This document shows positions 18,899 through 28,691 of a stretch of 64,000 nt of DNA, one piece after another. The position numbers and the translations under genes were made by a program. Numbering within the stretch: position 1 is the stretch's first letter; the number at the start of each line of letters is the position of its first letter. The stretch is from Xanthomonas sp. F10 (GTDB taxonomy: Bacteria; Pseudomonadota; Gammaproteobacteria; Xanthomonadales; Xanthomonadaceae): contig NZ_JACHNP010000002.1 of assembly GCF_014206815.1 (NCBI RefSeq), positions 1-64,000 of the forward strand, written 5' to 3'. The notes beneath the pieces are model-generated. The model did not search any database and was not told where the DNA came from. It was given only the letters and a program-made list of their open reading frames with translations.

Positions 18899-19780
18899 AT
18901 GGCCCAGCCCAGCACCGACGCCACCGCCAACGCCTATTACGTGCCCAGCCAGAGCCGCTGGCCGTTCATCGGCTCGATCGCGATGTTCGTGACCATGATC
19001 GGCGTGGCCAGTTGGCTCAACGACGCGTCCTGGGGCAAGTGGACCTTCTTCACCGGCATCGCGATGCTGGTGGCGACGCTGTTCATGTGGTTCGGCGACG
19101 TGATCCGCGAATCGATCGCCGGGCACTACAACCGCCAGGTCGACGTGTCGTTCCGCATGGGGATGGTGTGGTTCATCTTCTCCGAGGTGATGTTCTTCGG
19201 CGCCTTCTTCGGCGCGCTGTTCTACACCCGCACCTTCATCCTGCCGTGGCTGGGCGGCGAGGGCGACGGGGTGATGACCAACGCGCTGCTGTGGGACGGC
19301 TACTCCGCTGCCTGGCCGACCAACGGCCCGGGCGGCATCGGCGGCCAGTTCCAGACGATTCCGGCGTGGGGCCTGCCGCTGATCAATACACTGATCCTGC
19401 TCAGCTCCGGCGTGACCCTGACCATCGCCCACCACGCGCTCAAGGCCGGCCACCGCACCCGGCTGATGGTGTTCCAGGCGCTGACCGTGGTGCTGGGGTG
19501 CACCTTCCTGTACTTCCAGGCCGAGGAGTACATGCATGCCTACAAGGAGCTCAACCTGACCCTGGGCTCGGGCATCTACGGCTCCACCTTCTTCATGCTC
19601 ACCGGCTTCCACGGCGCGCACGTGCTGCTGGGCACGATCATGCTGCTGGTGATGCTGCTGCGGATCACGCGCGGGCACTTCAGCCGCGACAACCACTTCG
19701 CCTTCGAAGCGGCGGCGTGGTACTGGCACTTCGTCGACGTGGTGTGGCTGGCGCTGTTCCTGTTCGTCTATGTGCTTTGA
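18899..19780 (+). CDS. coxC: Cytochrome c oxidase subunit III
   Basis: About 293 residues with seven predicted membrane helices. Typical motifs are present: SRWPFIGSIAMF near the start, FRMGMVWFIFSEVMFFGAFF (helix III with the lipid-binding Glu), and FEAAAWYWHFVDVVWLALF at the end. Two nearby ATGs exist (18890, 18899); the second has GGA at a better distance. It ends the rightward structural-gene run; a REP palindrome and a reversed gene follow. Confidence 0.95.
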   Translation: MAQPSTDATANAYYVPSQSRWPFIGSIAMFVTMIGVASWLNDASWGKWTFFTGIAMLVATLFMWFGDVIRESIAGHYNRQVDVSFRMGMVWFIFSEVMFFGAFFGALFYTRTFILPWLGGEGDGVMTNALLWDGYSAAWPTNGPGGIGGQFQTIPAWGLPLINTLILLSSGVTLTIAHHALKAGHRTRLMVFQALTVVLGCTFLYFQAEEYMHAYKELNLTLGSGIYGSTFFMLTGFHGAHVLLGTIMLLVMLLRITRGHFSRDNHFAFEAAAWYWHFVDVVWLALFLFVYVL

Positions 19781-19853
19781 GGGCGGGGATTGGGAAGTTG
19801 GGATTGGGGATTCGTTGGATCCCGCGCGTGCCCGCGTCCTCGGTGGTGGTGCT

Positions 19854-19915
19854 GTAGGAGCGGCTTCAGCCGCGACGCATTCCCGGTAACGGGTCGCGGC
19901 TGAAGCCGCTCCTAC
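19854..19915. repeat. REP-like palindrome, copy 2 of 4
   Basis: GTAGGAGCGGCTTCAGCCGC and its inverse complement face each other across about 18 bp, downstream of coxC. It is flanked by short GGGATTGGG / GAATCCCGAATCCC simple repeats (19783-19815 and 19976-20001). Confidence 0.85.
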
Positions 19916-20008
19916 GAGGAACAGCGCACTTTGCGGATCTTGCGTGCACGGTCATACGCGCACGGCATGCTCATTCGAATCCCGAATCCCGAATCCCGAA
20001 AGCAACGT

Positions 20009-20227
20009 CTACCTCCCGAGCCCATGAGGCTTGATCACTCCCGTGTAGATGCCCAGGATCACCAGCAGGATCAGGCACACCGATAGGCCGATGCGCCAGG
20101 TCAATGCGTTCACCGTGCGCTTGCTCTGGCCGCGGTCCACCAACAGGTAATACAGGCCGGCGCCCAGGTTCCACAGGATGAGCAGCAGGAACGCGACGAT
20201 CAGCAAGGTCTTCAGCGAGTCGTTCAT
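20009..20227 (-). CDS. Twin-transmembrane protein, DUF2909 family
   Basis: A 72-residue protein with two hydrophobic helices (residues 7-30 and 45-65) separated by a charged loop (VDRGQSKRTVNALTWR). This matches the small DUF2909 family often found beside cytochrome oxidase genes. Function unknown; an assembly or stability role is inferred from context. It is the only minus-strand gene inside the cox cluster, and its ATG lies 30 bp from the divergent SURF1 start. Confidence 0.82.
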   Translation of the reverse strand: MNDSLKTLLIVAFLLLILWNLGAGLYYLLVDRGQSKRTVNALTWRIGLSVCLILLVILGIYTGVIKPHGLGR

Positions 20228-20257
20228 GGGCGTCTCGGCGCATGGTGTGTCCGCATT

Positions 20258-21016
20258 ATGACCCTCGCCGCTGCCTCGCGCGTGGGCGAGCGCCGGCGCA
20301 TGCCGTTGTGGCTGGGCTGGAGCGTCGCGCTGGCGGTGGCGCTGGCCTTCTGCCTGCTTGGTCGCTGGCAGTTGCAGCGCATGCACGAGAAACAGGCGCT
20401 GCTGGCGCAGGCGGCGCATGTGCGCGATCGCCCGCAGACGCTGGCCGATGCGCTGCGTGCGAGCCCGCCCGGCCACTTGCGCTGGGTGCATGGCGCCGGC
20501 CGCTTCCTGCCCGGGCAGATCCTGCTCGACAACCAACTGCGGCAGGGTCGCAGCGGGGTGAAGGTGTACCAGCCGTTCCTGGCCGACGGCGTCGCGGCGC
20601 CGTTGCTGGTGGAGCTGGGCTGGTTGCCGCTGCCGGCCGACCGCGCGCTGCCGGAGCCGGCGCCGCTGCAGGGCCGCTACACGCTGGTCGGCCTGCTCGG
20701 GCCGGCGCCGTCGCATGGGCTGGCGCTGGGTCCGGCGCTGGTGGCGGCGCCCTCGCCGCAGCGCTGGTTGGCGATGCGCATCGAGCCGGCGGCGATCGGC
20801 GAGGCGCTCGGCCGCCGCGACATTTTGTCGCAGGTGCTGCGCCTGGATCCGGCCCTGCCGCTGGGCTATCCGCGCGACCTGGACCTGCTGCCGAACACGC
20901 TGCCGCCCGAGCGCCACTTGGGTTACGCGGTGCAATGGTTCGGCCTGGCGCTGGCGGTGCTGGTCACCGCGGCGCTGCTCAGCTGGCGCGCGCGCAGGGG
21001 ACGGGGCGGGCGCTGA
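20258..21016 (+). CDS. SURF1 family oxidase assembly protein
   Basis: A 252-residue protein involved in haem a insertion and maturation of subunit I. It has two transmembrane helices, at residues 17-37 and near 225-245, flanking a periplasmic domain. The SURF1 signature is seen as LLGRWQLQRMHEKQAL after the first helix, HGAGRFLPGQILLDNQ in the domain, and HLGYAVQWFGLALAV at the second helix. It begins the second rightward gene run of the cluster. Confidence 0.93.
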   Translation: MTLAAASRVGERRRMPLWLGWSVALAVALAFCLLGRWQLQRMHEKQALLAQAAHVRDRPQTLADALRASPPGHLRWVHGAGRFLPGQILLDNQLRQGRSGVKVYQPFLADGVAAPLLVELGWLPLPADRALPEPAPLQGRYTLVGLLGPAPSHGLALGPALVAAPSPQRWLAMRIEPAAIGEALGRRDILSQVLRLDPALPLGYPRDLDLLPNTLPPERHLGYAVQWFGLALAVLVTAALLSWRARRGRGGR

Positions 21017-21043
21017 GCGCGCGCGCATGAGAAAATCCCCGGC

Positions 21044-21619
21044 ATGAATGCTCCCACCCCGGCCCCGCGCCCGGCGGCCGCACGCGGCCGCTGGCCGCTG
21101 ATCGTGTTGTTCGTCCTGTTCTTCGGCTCGATGCTGGTCGCCGGCGCGTTGCGCTTCTCCGGCTGGCAGCCGGCTGCCAGCCGCAACCATGGCGAGCTGC
21201 TGCAGCCGCCGGCCGACCTGCGCGCGCTGCAGCCACGGCTGGCCGACGGCCGCAGCTACGCCTGGGAACCGCAGCGGCGCCTGTGGCGCATCGCGCTGGC
21301 GCCGCCGGCGGACTGCGGCAGCGCCTGCGATGCGCTGGCGCGCGACCTGGACAAGGTCTGGCAACTGTTCGGCCACGACGCCGACCACGTGCAGATCCTG
21401 TGGATCGGCACGCCGCCGGCCGCCGCCCAGGCCCTGCCGCAGGTGCAGGCGCTGCGCGCGGACCCGGCGCTGCTGGCGGCGCTGCCGCGGGTGCGCGATG
21501 CGGCCGGAGTGCCGGTCTACGTCATCGATCCGAACGGTTTCGTGGTGCTGCGCTATGCCCCCGGGTTCGACCCGGCCGGGCTGCGCGCGGACCTGGCGAA
21601 ACTGCTGAAACTCCTGTGA
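21044..21619 (+). CDS. SCO-like thioredoxin-fold protein of the cox cluster
   Basis: A 191-residue protein with an N-terminal membrane anchor (PLIVLFVLFFGSMLVAGAL) and a periplasmic domain. PADCGSACDALARDLDKVWQ contains a CxxxC pair spaced as in SCO copper chaperones, and PVYVIDPNGFVVLRYAPGFD resembles the end of the SCO/thioredoxin fold. The SCO-type DPxxDT region is poorly conserved, so this is a divergent relative, as found between SURF1 and ctaA in other gammaproteobacteria. I infer CuA delivery or thiol reduction of CoxB. It starts 27 bp after the SURF1 stop and ends 10 bp before ctaA. Confidence 0.75.
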   Translation: MNAPTPAPRPAAARGRWPLIVLFVLFFGSMLVAGALRFSGWQPAASRNHGELLQPPADLRALQPRLADGRSYAWEPQRRLWRIALAPPADCGSACDALARDLDKVWQLFGHDADHVQILWIGTPPAAAQALPQVQALRADPALLAALPRVRDAAGVPVYVIDPNGFVVLRYAPGFDPAGLRADLAKLLKLL

Positions 21620-21629
21620 GCCGCTTCCT

Positions 21630-22793
21630 ATGACCTTGTTCGCGCGCCCGGCGCTGTTCCGGCATTTCCACCGCATGGCCTGGCTGGCGGCGCTGTTCAC
21701 CGCCAGCACCATCATGTTCGGTTCGTTCGTGCGCTTGTCCGATGCGGGCATGAGCTGCCCGGACTGGCCGACCTGCTACGGCCGCATCACCTGGCCGCAG
21801 ACCAGTGCCGAGGCCGACACCCACGCCGCCAGCAAGATCCGGCCGCTGGAGACGCACAAGGCCTGGCGCGAGCAGATCCACCGCTTCCTGGCCGGTGCGC
21901 TGGGCGTGGAGGTGCTGGTGCTGTCGCTGCTGGCGGCGCGGCGGCGCCGGCTCGGCATCGCCCAGATCGTCACGGCGGCGGCGCTGGTGGCGCTGTCGAT
22001 CCCGCTGTACATGTCCGGCTGGCCGGGGCTGGCGATGCTGGTGGCGGTCGGTGGCGAGGCGATCCTGCTGCTGGCGGCGCTGCGCTGGTCCAACGACGAC
22101 CTGGCCCGCGCGGCGGTGCTGACCCTGTCGGTGGTGATCTTCCAGGCCTTGCTGGGCATGTGGACGGTGACCCTGCTGCTCAAGCCGATCGTGGTGATGG
22201 GGCACCTGCTGGGCGGCCTGCTGATGTTCTCGCTGCTGGTGTGGATGGCCTGGCGCGCCACCCACCTGCCAATCACCCTGGCCGATGCGCCGCGCCTGAA
22301 ATGGCTGCTGCGCCTGGGCGTGGCGGTGCTGGTGCTGCAGATCGCGCTGGGCGGCTGGGTCAGCGCCAACTACGCGGCGCTGGCCTGCGGCGGCGGCAGC
22401 TGGTCGGCCGACAACTTCCCGCGCTGCGTCAGCCAGTGGTGGCCGCCGCACGATTTCCGCGAGGGCTTCACCCTGTGGCGCGGCATCGGCGTGGACTACG
22501 AAGGCGGCGTGCTCGATGGCGCGGCGCGCATCGCCATCCAGATGGCGCACCGGATGATGGCGATGGTGGTGGCGGCCTACCTGCTGTGGCTGAGCTGGCG
22601 CCTGAGCCGCACGCCGGGCATGCGCGGCTGGGCCGCGGCGCTGGCGCTGCTGCTGGTCGCGCAGGTGTGCCTGGGCATCCTCAACGTCAAGCTGGCGCTG
22701 CCCTTGCCGGTGGCGGTGCTGCACAACGCCGGCGCGGTGGCGCTGCTGTTCGTGCTGGTGTCGTTGCTGGCGCGATTGCGGGCACCGCAATGA
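21630..22793 (+). CDS. ctaA: Haem A synthase CtaA (COX15)
   Basis: A 387-residue protein of about eight membrane helices that oxidises the C8 methyl of haem O to give haem A. The N-terminal half has [20 protein letters not shown] with its paired cysteines and haem-ligand histidines at [21 protein letters not shown]; the second half has QMAHRMMAM and [12 protein letters not shown]. The stop overlaps the ctaB start (ATGA), giving tight coupling with the preceding step of haem A synthesis. Confidence 0.95.
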   Translation: MTLFARPALFRHFHRMAWLAALFTASTIMFGSFVRLSDAGMSCPDWPTCYGRITWPQTSAEADTHAASKIRPLETHKAWREQIHRFLAGALGVEVLVLSLLAARRRRLGIAQIVTAAALVALSIPLYMSGWPGLAMLVAVGGEAILLLAALRWSNDDLARAAVLTLSVVIFQALLGMWTVTLLLKPIVVMGHLLGGLLMFSLLVWMAWRATHLPITLADAPRLKWLLRLGVAVLVLQIALGGWVSANYAALACGGGSWSADNFPRCVSQWWPPHDFREGFTLWRGIGVDYEGGVLDGAARIAIQMAHRMMAMVVAAYLLWLSWRLSRTPGMRGWAAALALLLVAQVCLGILNVKLALPLPVAVLHNAGAVALLFVLVSLLARLRAPQ

Positions 22794-23683
22794 GCGCGCG
22801 CGGCGTCCACTGGCGCGACTACTGGGACCTGACCAAGCCCAAGGTGGTGGCGTTGATCGTGTTCACCGCCCTGGTCGGCATGTGTCTGGCGATCCCGGGG
22901 CTGCCGACCTGGGCGCAGGTGCGCACCGGCTTGCTCGGTTTCTTCGGCATCTGGCTGGCGGCCTCGGCGGCGGCGGCGATCAACCAACTGCTGGACGCGC
23001 GCATCGACGCGCAGATGGCGCGCACCTCCTGGCGCCCGCTGGTGGTGGGCAAGGTGCTGCCGTGGCAGGTACTGGTCTTCGCGGCGCTGCTGACCGCGCT
23101 GTCGATGACCGTGCTGGTGGTGTGGGTCAACTGGATCACCGCGGTGCTGACCTTCGCCTCGCTGATCGGCTATGCGGTGATCTACACGGTGTTCCTCAAG
23201 CGCACCACGCCGCAGAACATCGTCATCGGCGGCCTGGCCGGCGCGGCGCCGCCGCTGCTGGGCTGGGCCGCGATCACCGGCATGCAGGGCCAGTGGGACT
23301 GGGCCTATGCCTCGCTGCTGGTGCTGATCATCTTCGTGTGGACGCCGCCGCACTTCTGGGCGCTGGCGATCTTCCGCCGCGCCGACTACGCCAAGGCCTC
23401 GATCCCGATGCTGCCGGTCACCCACGGCGTGGCGCATACCCGCCGGCAGATCCTGGTGTACACGGTGCTGCTGGTGGTGGTGACCCTGCTGCCGGTGGCG
23501 GTGGGCATGAGCGGGGTGTTCTACCTCGGCGGCACCCTGGTGCTGGACGCGGTGTTCCTCTGGTACGCCTGGCGCATGCTCGACCCGCCGGACGAGATGT
23601 TCTCGATGCGCATGTTCGGCTATTCCATCGTGTACCTGATGGCGCTGTTCGCGTTCCTGCTGGTCGATCACTGGATCGCCTGA
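22790..23683 (+). CDS. ctaB: Protoheme IX farnesyltransferase (haem O synthase)
   Basis: A 297-residue UbiA-family prenyltransferase that attaches farnesyl to haem B to form haem O. It has about nine membrane helices and the two Asp-containing loops: [20 protein letters not shown], and the second loop around [14 protein letters not shown] and [15 protein letters not shown]. The start is fixed by [18 protein letters not shown] and the 4-bp overlap with ctaA. Also called cyoE; it is the last gene of the oxidase cluster. Confidence 0.96.
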   Translation: MSARGVHWRDYWDLTKPKVVALIVFTALVGMCLAIPGLPTWAQVRTGLLGFFGIWLAASAAAAINQLLDARIDAQMARTSWRPLVVGKVLPWQVLVFAALLTALSMTVLVVWVNWITAVLTFASLIGYAVIYTVFLKRTTPQNIVIGGLAGAAPPLLGWAAITGMQGQWDWAYASLLVLIIFVWTPPHFWALAIFRRADYAKASIPMLPVTHGVAHTRRQILVYTVLLVVVTLLPVAVGMSGVFYLGGTLVLDAVFLWYAWRMLDPPDEMFSMRMFGYSIVYLMALFAFLLVDHWIA

Positions 23684-23704
23684 ACCGCCCGTTCAGTCTC
23701 CCGC

Positions 23705-23731
23705 TCAAGTGTTGCCGGCCGCGGTCGTTAC
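23705..23731 (+). promoter_or_regulatory. Candidate sigma28 (FliA) promoter of the chemoreceptor
   Basis: TCAAGTGT (23705-23712), exactly 11 bp, then GTCGTTAC (23724-23731), compared with the enterobacterial consensus TAAAGTTT-N11-GCCGATAA: 6 of 8 and 5 of 8 matches. It lies 40 bp before the chemoreceptor start, where flagellar-regulon promoters usually are. Confidence 0.4.
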
Positions 23732-23771
23732 CGGACGAACGACCAAAATCGGCAAAGCCGCGGAGACACGT

Positions 23772-25508
23772 ATGTGGGGCAAGAGCAAGCAAGACGCGGC
23801 GAAGCTGCAGGCACTGATGGAGCGCCTGCGTGAGGCCGAGGCGGAGCGCGACCGCGCGCGTGCGCAGGCCGACAGCGCCCTCGCCAACCTGGACGAGATG
23901 CGCGTCCGTTTCGACCTGGTCACCAAGGCAACCACCGACGGCCTGTGGGAAATGAGCGTGATCGCCGGCGATCCGATCAACCCCGCCAATGAATTCTGGT
24001 GGTCCTCGCAGTTCCGCGCGATGCTGGGCTTCTCCTCCGAGCTCGACTTTCCCAACGTGCTGGACAGTTGGGCTTCGCGCCTGCATCCGGACGACAAGCA
24101 GGCCACGCTGGACGCGTTCGCCGCGCACCTGGGCGACCGCAGCGGCCAGACCCCGTACGACGTGGACTACCGCCTGCAGCTGAAGAACGGCCAGTACCGC
24201 TGGTTCCGCGCGATCGGCACCACGCAGCGCGATGCCCAGGGCACGCCCTTGCACGTGGCCGGCGCGCTCACCGACATCACCGAGCGGCGCGAGCGCGAGG
24301 CCTTCCTGGACATCGTGCTGACGCGCTTCGAGCTGGGCCAGGACATGCTCAACGACGGCCTGTGGGACATGAGCGTGATTGCCGGCGACCCGATCAATCC
24401 GTCCAACGAGTTCTGGTGGTCGCCGCAGTTCCGCTCGCTGCTGGGGTTCGCCTCCGAGGCCGAGTTCCCCAACGTGCTCGACAGCTGGTCCTCGCGTCTG
24501 CACCCGGAGGACGCGCAGTTCGCGCTCAACGCATTCGCCGCGCACCTCAACGACCGTACCGGCCGCACCGGCTTCGACATCGAATACCGCTTGCAGCTGA
24601 AGAATGGCGAGTACCGCTGGTTCCGCGCGCGCGGCCTGACCAAGCGCGCCGCCGACGGCACCCCGCTGCGCGCGGTCGGCGCCCTGCTGGACATCCATGC
24701 CGCGCGCCAGCTCGGCGAGGCCGCGCACACCCTGCAGACCGCGGCGGCGGAAATGGTCGACGACAACAGCGACCTGGCCCGGCGCACCGAGCAGCAGGCC
24801 GCGGCGCTGGAAGAGGCGGCCAGCTCGATGGAAGAGATCACCGGCACCGTGCAGCGCAACGTCGAGCACGTCGGCCATGCCAACCGCCTGGTGGACGGCG
24901 CCAGCGACGTCGCCCAGCGCGGCGGCGAGGTGGTGCGCGACGTGGTGCAGACCATGGCCGGCATCGAGAGCGCCTCGCGCAAGATCGCCGACATCATCAG
25001 CGTGATCGACGGCATCGCGTTCCAGACCAACATCCTCGCCCTGAACGCGGCGGTGGAAGCGGCGCGCGCCGGCGAGCAGGGCCGCGGCTTCGCCGTGGTC
25101 GCCACCGAAGTGCGCAGCCTGGCCCAGCGTTGCGCGGACGCGGCCAAGGAAGTGCGCGGCCTGATCGCCGGGTCCAGCGAGCAGGTCGATCGCGGCTCGG
25201 CGCTGGTCGCGCGCGCCGGCGCCACCATGGAAGAACTGCTCGGCTCGGTGCGCGAGGTGCAGCGCATCATGACCGACATCGCCGGCGCCAGCCGCGAGCA
25301 GAGCGCCGGTATCGGCCAGGTCAACCAGATCGTGGTGCAGATGGACACCGCCACGCAGCAGAACGCGGCGCTGGTCGAAAAGATGGCCGAGGCTGCGCGC
25401 GCGCTGGAAGGGCAGGCGCAGGGCCTGAATGCGCATACCGGCAGCGGCCGCCGCCCCGGCAGCCAGGGCGCCGGTCAGGCAGCGGCGCCGGTCCGCGTGG
25501 CGGCCTGA
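23772..25508 (+). CDS. Soluble methyl-accepting chemotaxis protein with tandem PAS domains
   Basis: A 578-residue receptor with no signal peptide or membrane helix. Order: a short coiled coil (residues 1-55), PAS 1 (about 58-175), PAS 2 (about 198-310), then a signalling coiled coil whose tip has the conserved hairpin [19 protein letters not shown] and [20 protein letters not shown]. The two PAS units are strikingly alike: both contain [28 protein letters not shown] and YRLQLKNG. This implies a recent duplication. Such receptors sense internal or diffusible signals, often redox through PAS cofactors, and signal to CheA/CheW; no cofactor is evident. No CheR-tethering pentapeptide at the C-terminus. 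ATG 23772 follows GGAG. Confidence 0.93.
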   Translation: MWGKSKQDAAKLQALMERLREAEAERDRARAQADSALANLDEMRVRFDLVTKATTDGLWEMSVIAGDPINPANEFWWSSQFRAMLGFSSELDFPNVLDSWASRLHPDDKQATLDAFAAHLGDRSGQTPYDVDYRLQLKNGQYRWFRAIGTTQRDAQGTPLHVAGALTDITERREREAFLDIVLTRFELGQDMLNDGLWDMSVIAGDPINPSNEFWWSPQFRSLLGFASEAEFPNVLDSWSSRLHPEDAQFALNAFAAHLNDRTGRTGFDIEYRLQLKNGEYRWFRARGLTKRAADGTPLRAVGALLDIHAARQLGEAAHTLQTAAAEMVDDNSDLARRTEQQAAALEEAASSMEEITGTVQRNVEHVGHANRLVDGASDVAQRGGEVVRDVVQTMAGIESASRKIADIISVIDGIAFQTNILALNAAVEAARAGEQGRGFAVVATEVRSLAQRCADAAKEVRGLIAGSSEQVDRGSALVARAGATMEELLGSVREVQRIMTDIAGASREQSAGIGQVNQIVVQMDTATQQNAALVEKMAEAARALEGQAQGLNAHTGSGRRPGSQGAGQAAAPVRVAA

Positions 25509-25697
25509 TCGGAAACGGTCGAGCGCACGGCGCGCGCCATGGTGCGCCGCTGCGCGAGGCCTGCCTACGGTCCATCGTGCGGCGTAGGCAATCGCGCCGC
25601 GGCGCACAGGATCTCCAGCGAATGGCGGCCGTGCAGAGGACCAGCGGCGGCCGCCGGCGCGTTGCACGGGTCATCGCGCGTTACGCGCCGCGTGCCC

Positions 25698-27284
25698 TCA
25701 TCCCAGCCAATGCTGGCAGCCGTCGCGCGCCTGGCTGCCGCAGCTTTGCTGCATCTTCTGCTGCAGCCGCGCCAGCACCGCGCGGCCGTCATGACCCTTG
25801 CTCCAGGCCTGCAGGGCCTTGGCCAGGGTATCGAAGCGCTGCCGGGTGCGCTGGTGATAGCCGTCGGGCTGGCCGGCCAATTCCCCAATCACTTGTCCGG
25901 CGGCTGCCTCGATCGCGGCCGCATTGTCCGGCTGCAGCCGGACCAGGCCGTCGACGTAGAGCACGCCCCACTGCACGCGGGTGGCGGGGCCTTGCGCGCT
26001 CTCGTAGGCCTTCTTCAGCCAGAACAGCGCCGTCTGCTTGTCGCCGCGCGCCTCGGCCAGGCTGGCCAGTTCCGGCATGTAGTAGTACGGGGTCTTGCTG
26101 CGCTGAAGCTCGGCCAGCAGCAGTTGTTCGGCGCCGGCGCTGTCGCCGGCCGCGTCGAGCAGGCCGGCGGCGGTGCTGATCGTGGACTGGCGTTCGTCGT
26201 CGGTCTTGGCGGCCTGCTCGGCCCATTGCACGCGCTGCTGCACCTTGGCGACCACCGCGGGCGGCAGCGGCGGCTGCGGCCCGTCGCCGGCCTCGGCCGG
26301 CTGGCCTTGCGCCAGGCGCGCCAGGGCGATGTCCGCAGCGGCGGTGTCCAGGCGATCGCTGATCGGCAGGCTGCCGTCGGCATAGACCTGGTCCAGTGCA
26401 TGGGTCAGCGCGCTCGACAGTGCGCTGCGTTCGGCGGCGTCGCTGGCCGCGGCCTGCACCAGTTCGCGCGCCGCATAGGTCAGCGTGCTGCGATTGGCGC
26501 GCACCTCGGCCGGATCGGCCAGCACCGCCTGCAGCAGCGCGCGGTCGGCGGCGCGGTGCCTGGCGTCCACGGTGGCAGCCTTGGCCGGATCCTGCGCCGC
26601 CAACGCCTGCAGCGCGAAACGGCGCTGCAATGCCGGCTGCGGCGCGGCGGCGGCCAGCCGCGTGAGCACGTCGGCCGCCTCACCCGGCTTGACCAATTGC
26701 GCTGCATCCACGGCCCAGCCGTATTCGCCGAGCAGGGTCCAGTCGTCGGCGCCGAGCGTGGCCGGCGCCTTCAGCGCTTGCTGCAGCAACTGCGCCGAGG
26801 TGGTGGTGCGGGTCGCGGCGACACGTAGCGCCTCGGCCAGACGCTGCGTGTCGCTGTCGCCGGCCAGGCGGGTGATCTCGGTGCGGTCCGGGCGCAGCAC
26901 GATGATGGTCGGATAGCCCTTGATGCCGAAGCGTTCGCCCCAGGCCTGGGCGCCTTCCGAATCGCCGTCCAGGTGCACCGCGACGAAGGCGCGGGTGCGG
27001 GCGATGAACGCCGGGTCCTTGAACAGCGTGGCCTTGAGCCGGTTGCAGGGTGGGCACCAAGCTGCGCCCCAGTACAGCAGCACCGGTTTGTCGTGTTCGC
27101 GCGCTTCGGCGAAGGCGTCGTCGACGTCGCCCTCGCGCCAGGCGATGCCGGCGCTGTCGGTGGCAGGTGCCGGCGTGGTGGCCTTGGGCGCGGCGGGCGT
27201 TGGCGGTTGCTGGCAGGCGCCCAGCGCCAGCAGCGTGGCCAGGCTGGCGGAGATCGTCGCGGAACGGCGCAACATGCGGCTCAT
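25698..27284 (-). CDS. Thioredoxin-fold lipoprotein (DUF255/thiol:disulfide type)
   Basis: A 528-residue envelope protein. The start MSRMLRRSATISASLATLLA ends in lipobox LGAC, followed by a Pro/Ala/Thr linker. Residues about 55-170 form a thioredoxin domain with active site WCPPCNRLKATLF (CxxC) and the cis-Pro segment IKGYPTIIVLRPD. The remaining 350 residues are alpha-helical and repeat-like, resembling tetratricopeptide arrays, with AEQLLLAELQRSKTPYYYMPELASLAEARGD. Likely a periplasmic thiol reductase or thioredoxin-like chaperone with a protein-interaction tail. The frame extends upstream 16 codons, but the lipoprotein signal fixes the start at 27284. Confidence 0.85.
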   Translation of the reverse strand: MSRMLRRSATISASLATLLALGACQQPPTPAAPKATTPAPATDSAGIAWREGDVDDAFAEAREHDKPVLLYWGAAWCPPCNRLKATLFKDPAFIARTRAFVAVHLDGDSEGAQAWGERFGIKGYPTIIVLRPDRTEITRLAGDSDTQRLAEALRVAATRTTTSAQLLQQALKAPATLGADDWTLLGEYGWAVDAAQLVKPGEAADVLTRLAAAAPQPALQRRFALQALAAQDPAKAATVDARHRAADRALLQAVLADPAEVRANRSTLTYAARELVQAAASDAAERSALSSALTHALDQVYADGSLPISDRLDTAAADIALARLAQGQPAEAGDGPQPPLPPAVVAKVQQRVQWAEQAAKTDDERQSTISTAAGLLDAAGDSAGAEQLLLAELQRSKTPYYYMPELASLAEARGDKQTALFWLKKAYESAQGPATRVQWGVLYVDGLVRLQPDNAAAIEAAAGQVIGELAGQPDGYHQRTRQRFDTLAKALQAWSKGHDGRAVLARLQQKMQQSCGSQARDGCQHWLG

Positions 27285-27468
27285 GGGGGCACCGGGTGGG
27301 GAGGGGCGCACGGCGCCGGCCGTGCCGGCCATCTACTGTACGTAGCCCCTGCCGCGCTTGCACATGCCGGCTGTGCATCTGCATATGCCGCGATCACCGG
27401 TGCCGCGGAGGGCGGCTCGCCCGCGGTCGCACCGGCGCGATGGGCGGCCGACTGCTGTCTGCCGCTCG

Positions 27469-28455
27469 CTAGGGCATCGCTTCCGCCTTCGCACGCGCGT
27501 AGCGTTGCGCGATCACCGCGCAGACGATCAACTGGATCTGGTGGTAGATCATCACCGGCAGCACGATCGCGCCGAGGCTGCCGCTGGCGAACAGCACCTT
27601 GGCCATCGGCACGCCGGTAGCCAGGCTCTTCTTGGAGCCGCAGAACACGATCGGGATCTCGTCCTCACGCGAAAAGCCCAGGCGCCGCGCGCCGAAGGTG
27701 ATCAGCGTCATCGCCAGCGCCAGCAGCAGGGCGCCGACCAGGGCGACGCCGAGCAGTGCCGGCAGCGGCGTCTTGCGCCACAGGCCTTCGACCACCGCGG
27801 CGCTGAACGCGGTGTACACCACCAGCAGGATGGTGCTCTGGTCGGTGTAGCGCAGCACCGCACGGCGGCGCTCGACCCAGCCGCCGATCCAGCGCTGCAG
27901 CAGGTGGCCGGCGACGAACGGCACCAGCAGTTGCAGCATGATCTTGCCCATCGCCTCCAGCGGGTTGGCCATGGCGCTTTGCGCACCGGCCAGCAGGCCC
28001 ATCAGCAGCGGCGTCAGGAACACCCCGAGCAGGCTCGACAGCGAGGCGCTGCACACCGCCGCCGGCACGTTGCCGCCGGCCATCGAGGTGAAGGCGATCG
28101 ACGACTGCACCGTGGACGGCAGCGCGCACAGGAACAGCACGCCGATGTACAGGTCCGGGGTCAGCAGCCAGTGCGACAGCGGCTTGAACAGCAGGCCCAG
28201 CAACGGGAACAGGATGAAGGTGGCGGCGAAGATGGTCAGGTGCAGGCGCCAGTGCAGCGCGCCGGCGACAATGGCCTCGCGCGAGAGCCGCGCGCCGTGC
28301 AGGAAGAACAGCGCGGCGATCGCCAGGTCGGTGACCACGTCCATCACCGACGCCGCGCGTCCCTGCACCGGCAGCAGCGAGGCGAGCAGCACCGTGCACA
28401 GCAGCGCCAGGGTGAACGGTTCGATGCGCAGGCGCGCGAGCCAGGACTTGATCAT
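27469..28455 (-). CDS. Bile acid:sodium symporter family protein
   Basis: A 328-residue membrane protein of about ten helices in the BASS/SBF family (PF13593-like, the YfeH/RCH1 group), which moves organic anions with sodium. Typical stretches: PLLGLLFKPLSHWLL, ALPSTVQSSIAFTSMAGGN in the re-entrant helix, and FCGSKKSLATGVPMAKVLF, the conserved GxxKSLxxGxP motif. ATG 28455 gives MIKSWLARLRIEPFTL; the longer frame adds an unrelated 26 residues. The substrate is not predictable. Monocistronic as seen. Confidence 0.9.
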   Translation of the reverse strand: MIKSWLARLRIEPFTLALLCTVLLASLLPVQGRAASVMDVVTDLAIAALFFLHGARLSREAIVAGALHWRLHLTIFAATFILFPLLGLLFKPLSHWLLTPDLYIGVLFLCALPSTVQSSIAFTSMAGGNVPAAVCSASLSSLLGVFLTPLLMGLLAGAQSAMANPLEAMGKIMLQLLVPFVAGHLLQRWIGGWVERRRAVLRYTDQSTILLVVYTAFSAAVVEGLWRKTPLPALLGVALVGALLLALAMTLITFGARRLGFSREDEIPIVFCGSKKSLATGVPMAKVLFASGSLGAIVLPVMIYHQIQLIVCAVIAQRYARAKAEAMP

Positions 28456-28691
28456 TGGGGGGCGGGCGGCGGGGAGTGTGCATTTTAGGAAGCATGGCGC
28501 CCGCACGCGAATCCGGACGCACGGCGTAGACAACTCGCAGACATCTTGCGGTGCTGGCGGTTTCGATCGAATGCGTGTCGCGGCGGCTTGCTAGATTGCC
28601 TCGGCCCGTCCGATTGGGGGAGCGCGTCGGGCACGATGCCGCGCCGCACGTGCGCCATCGACTCCCGCTCTCCGGGATCAGGAGCACGCAC

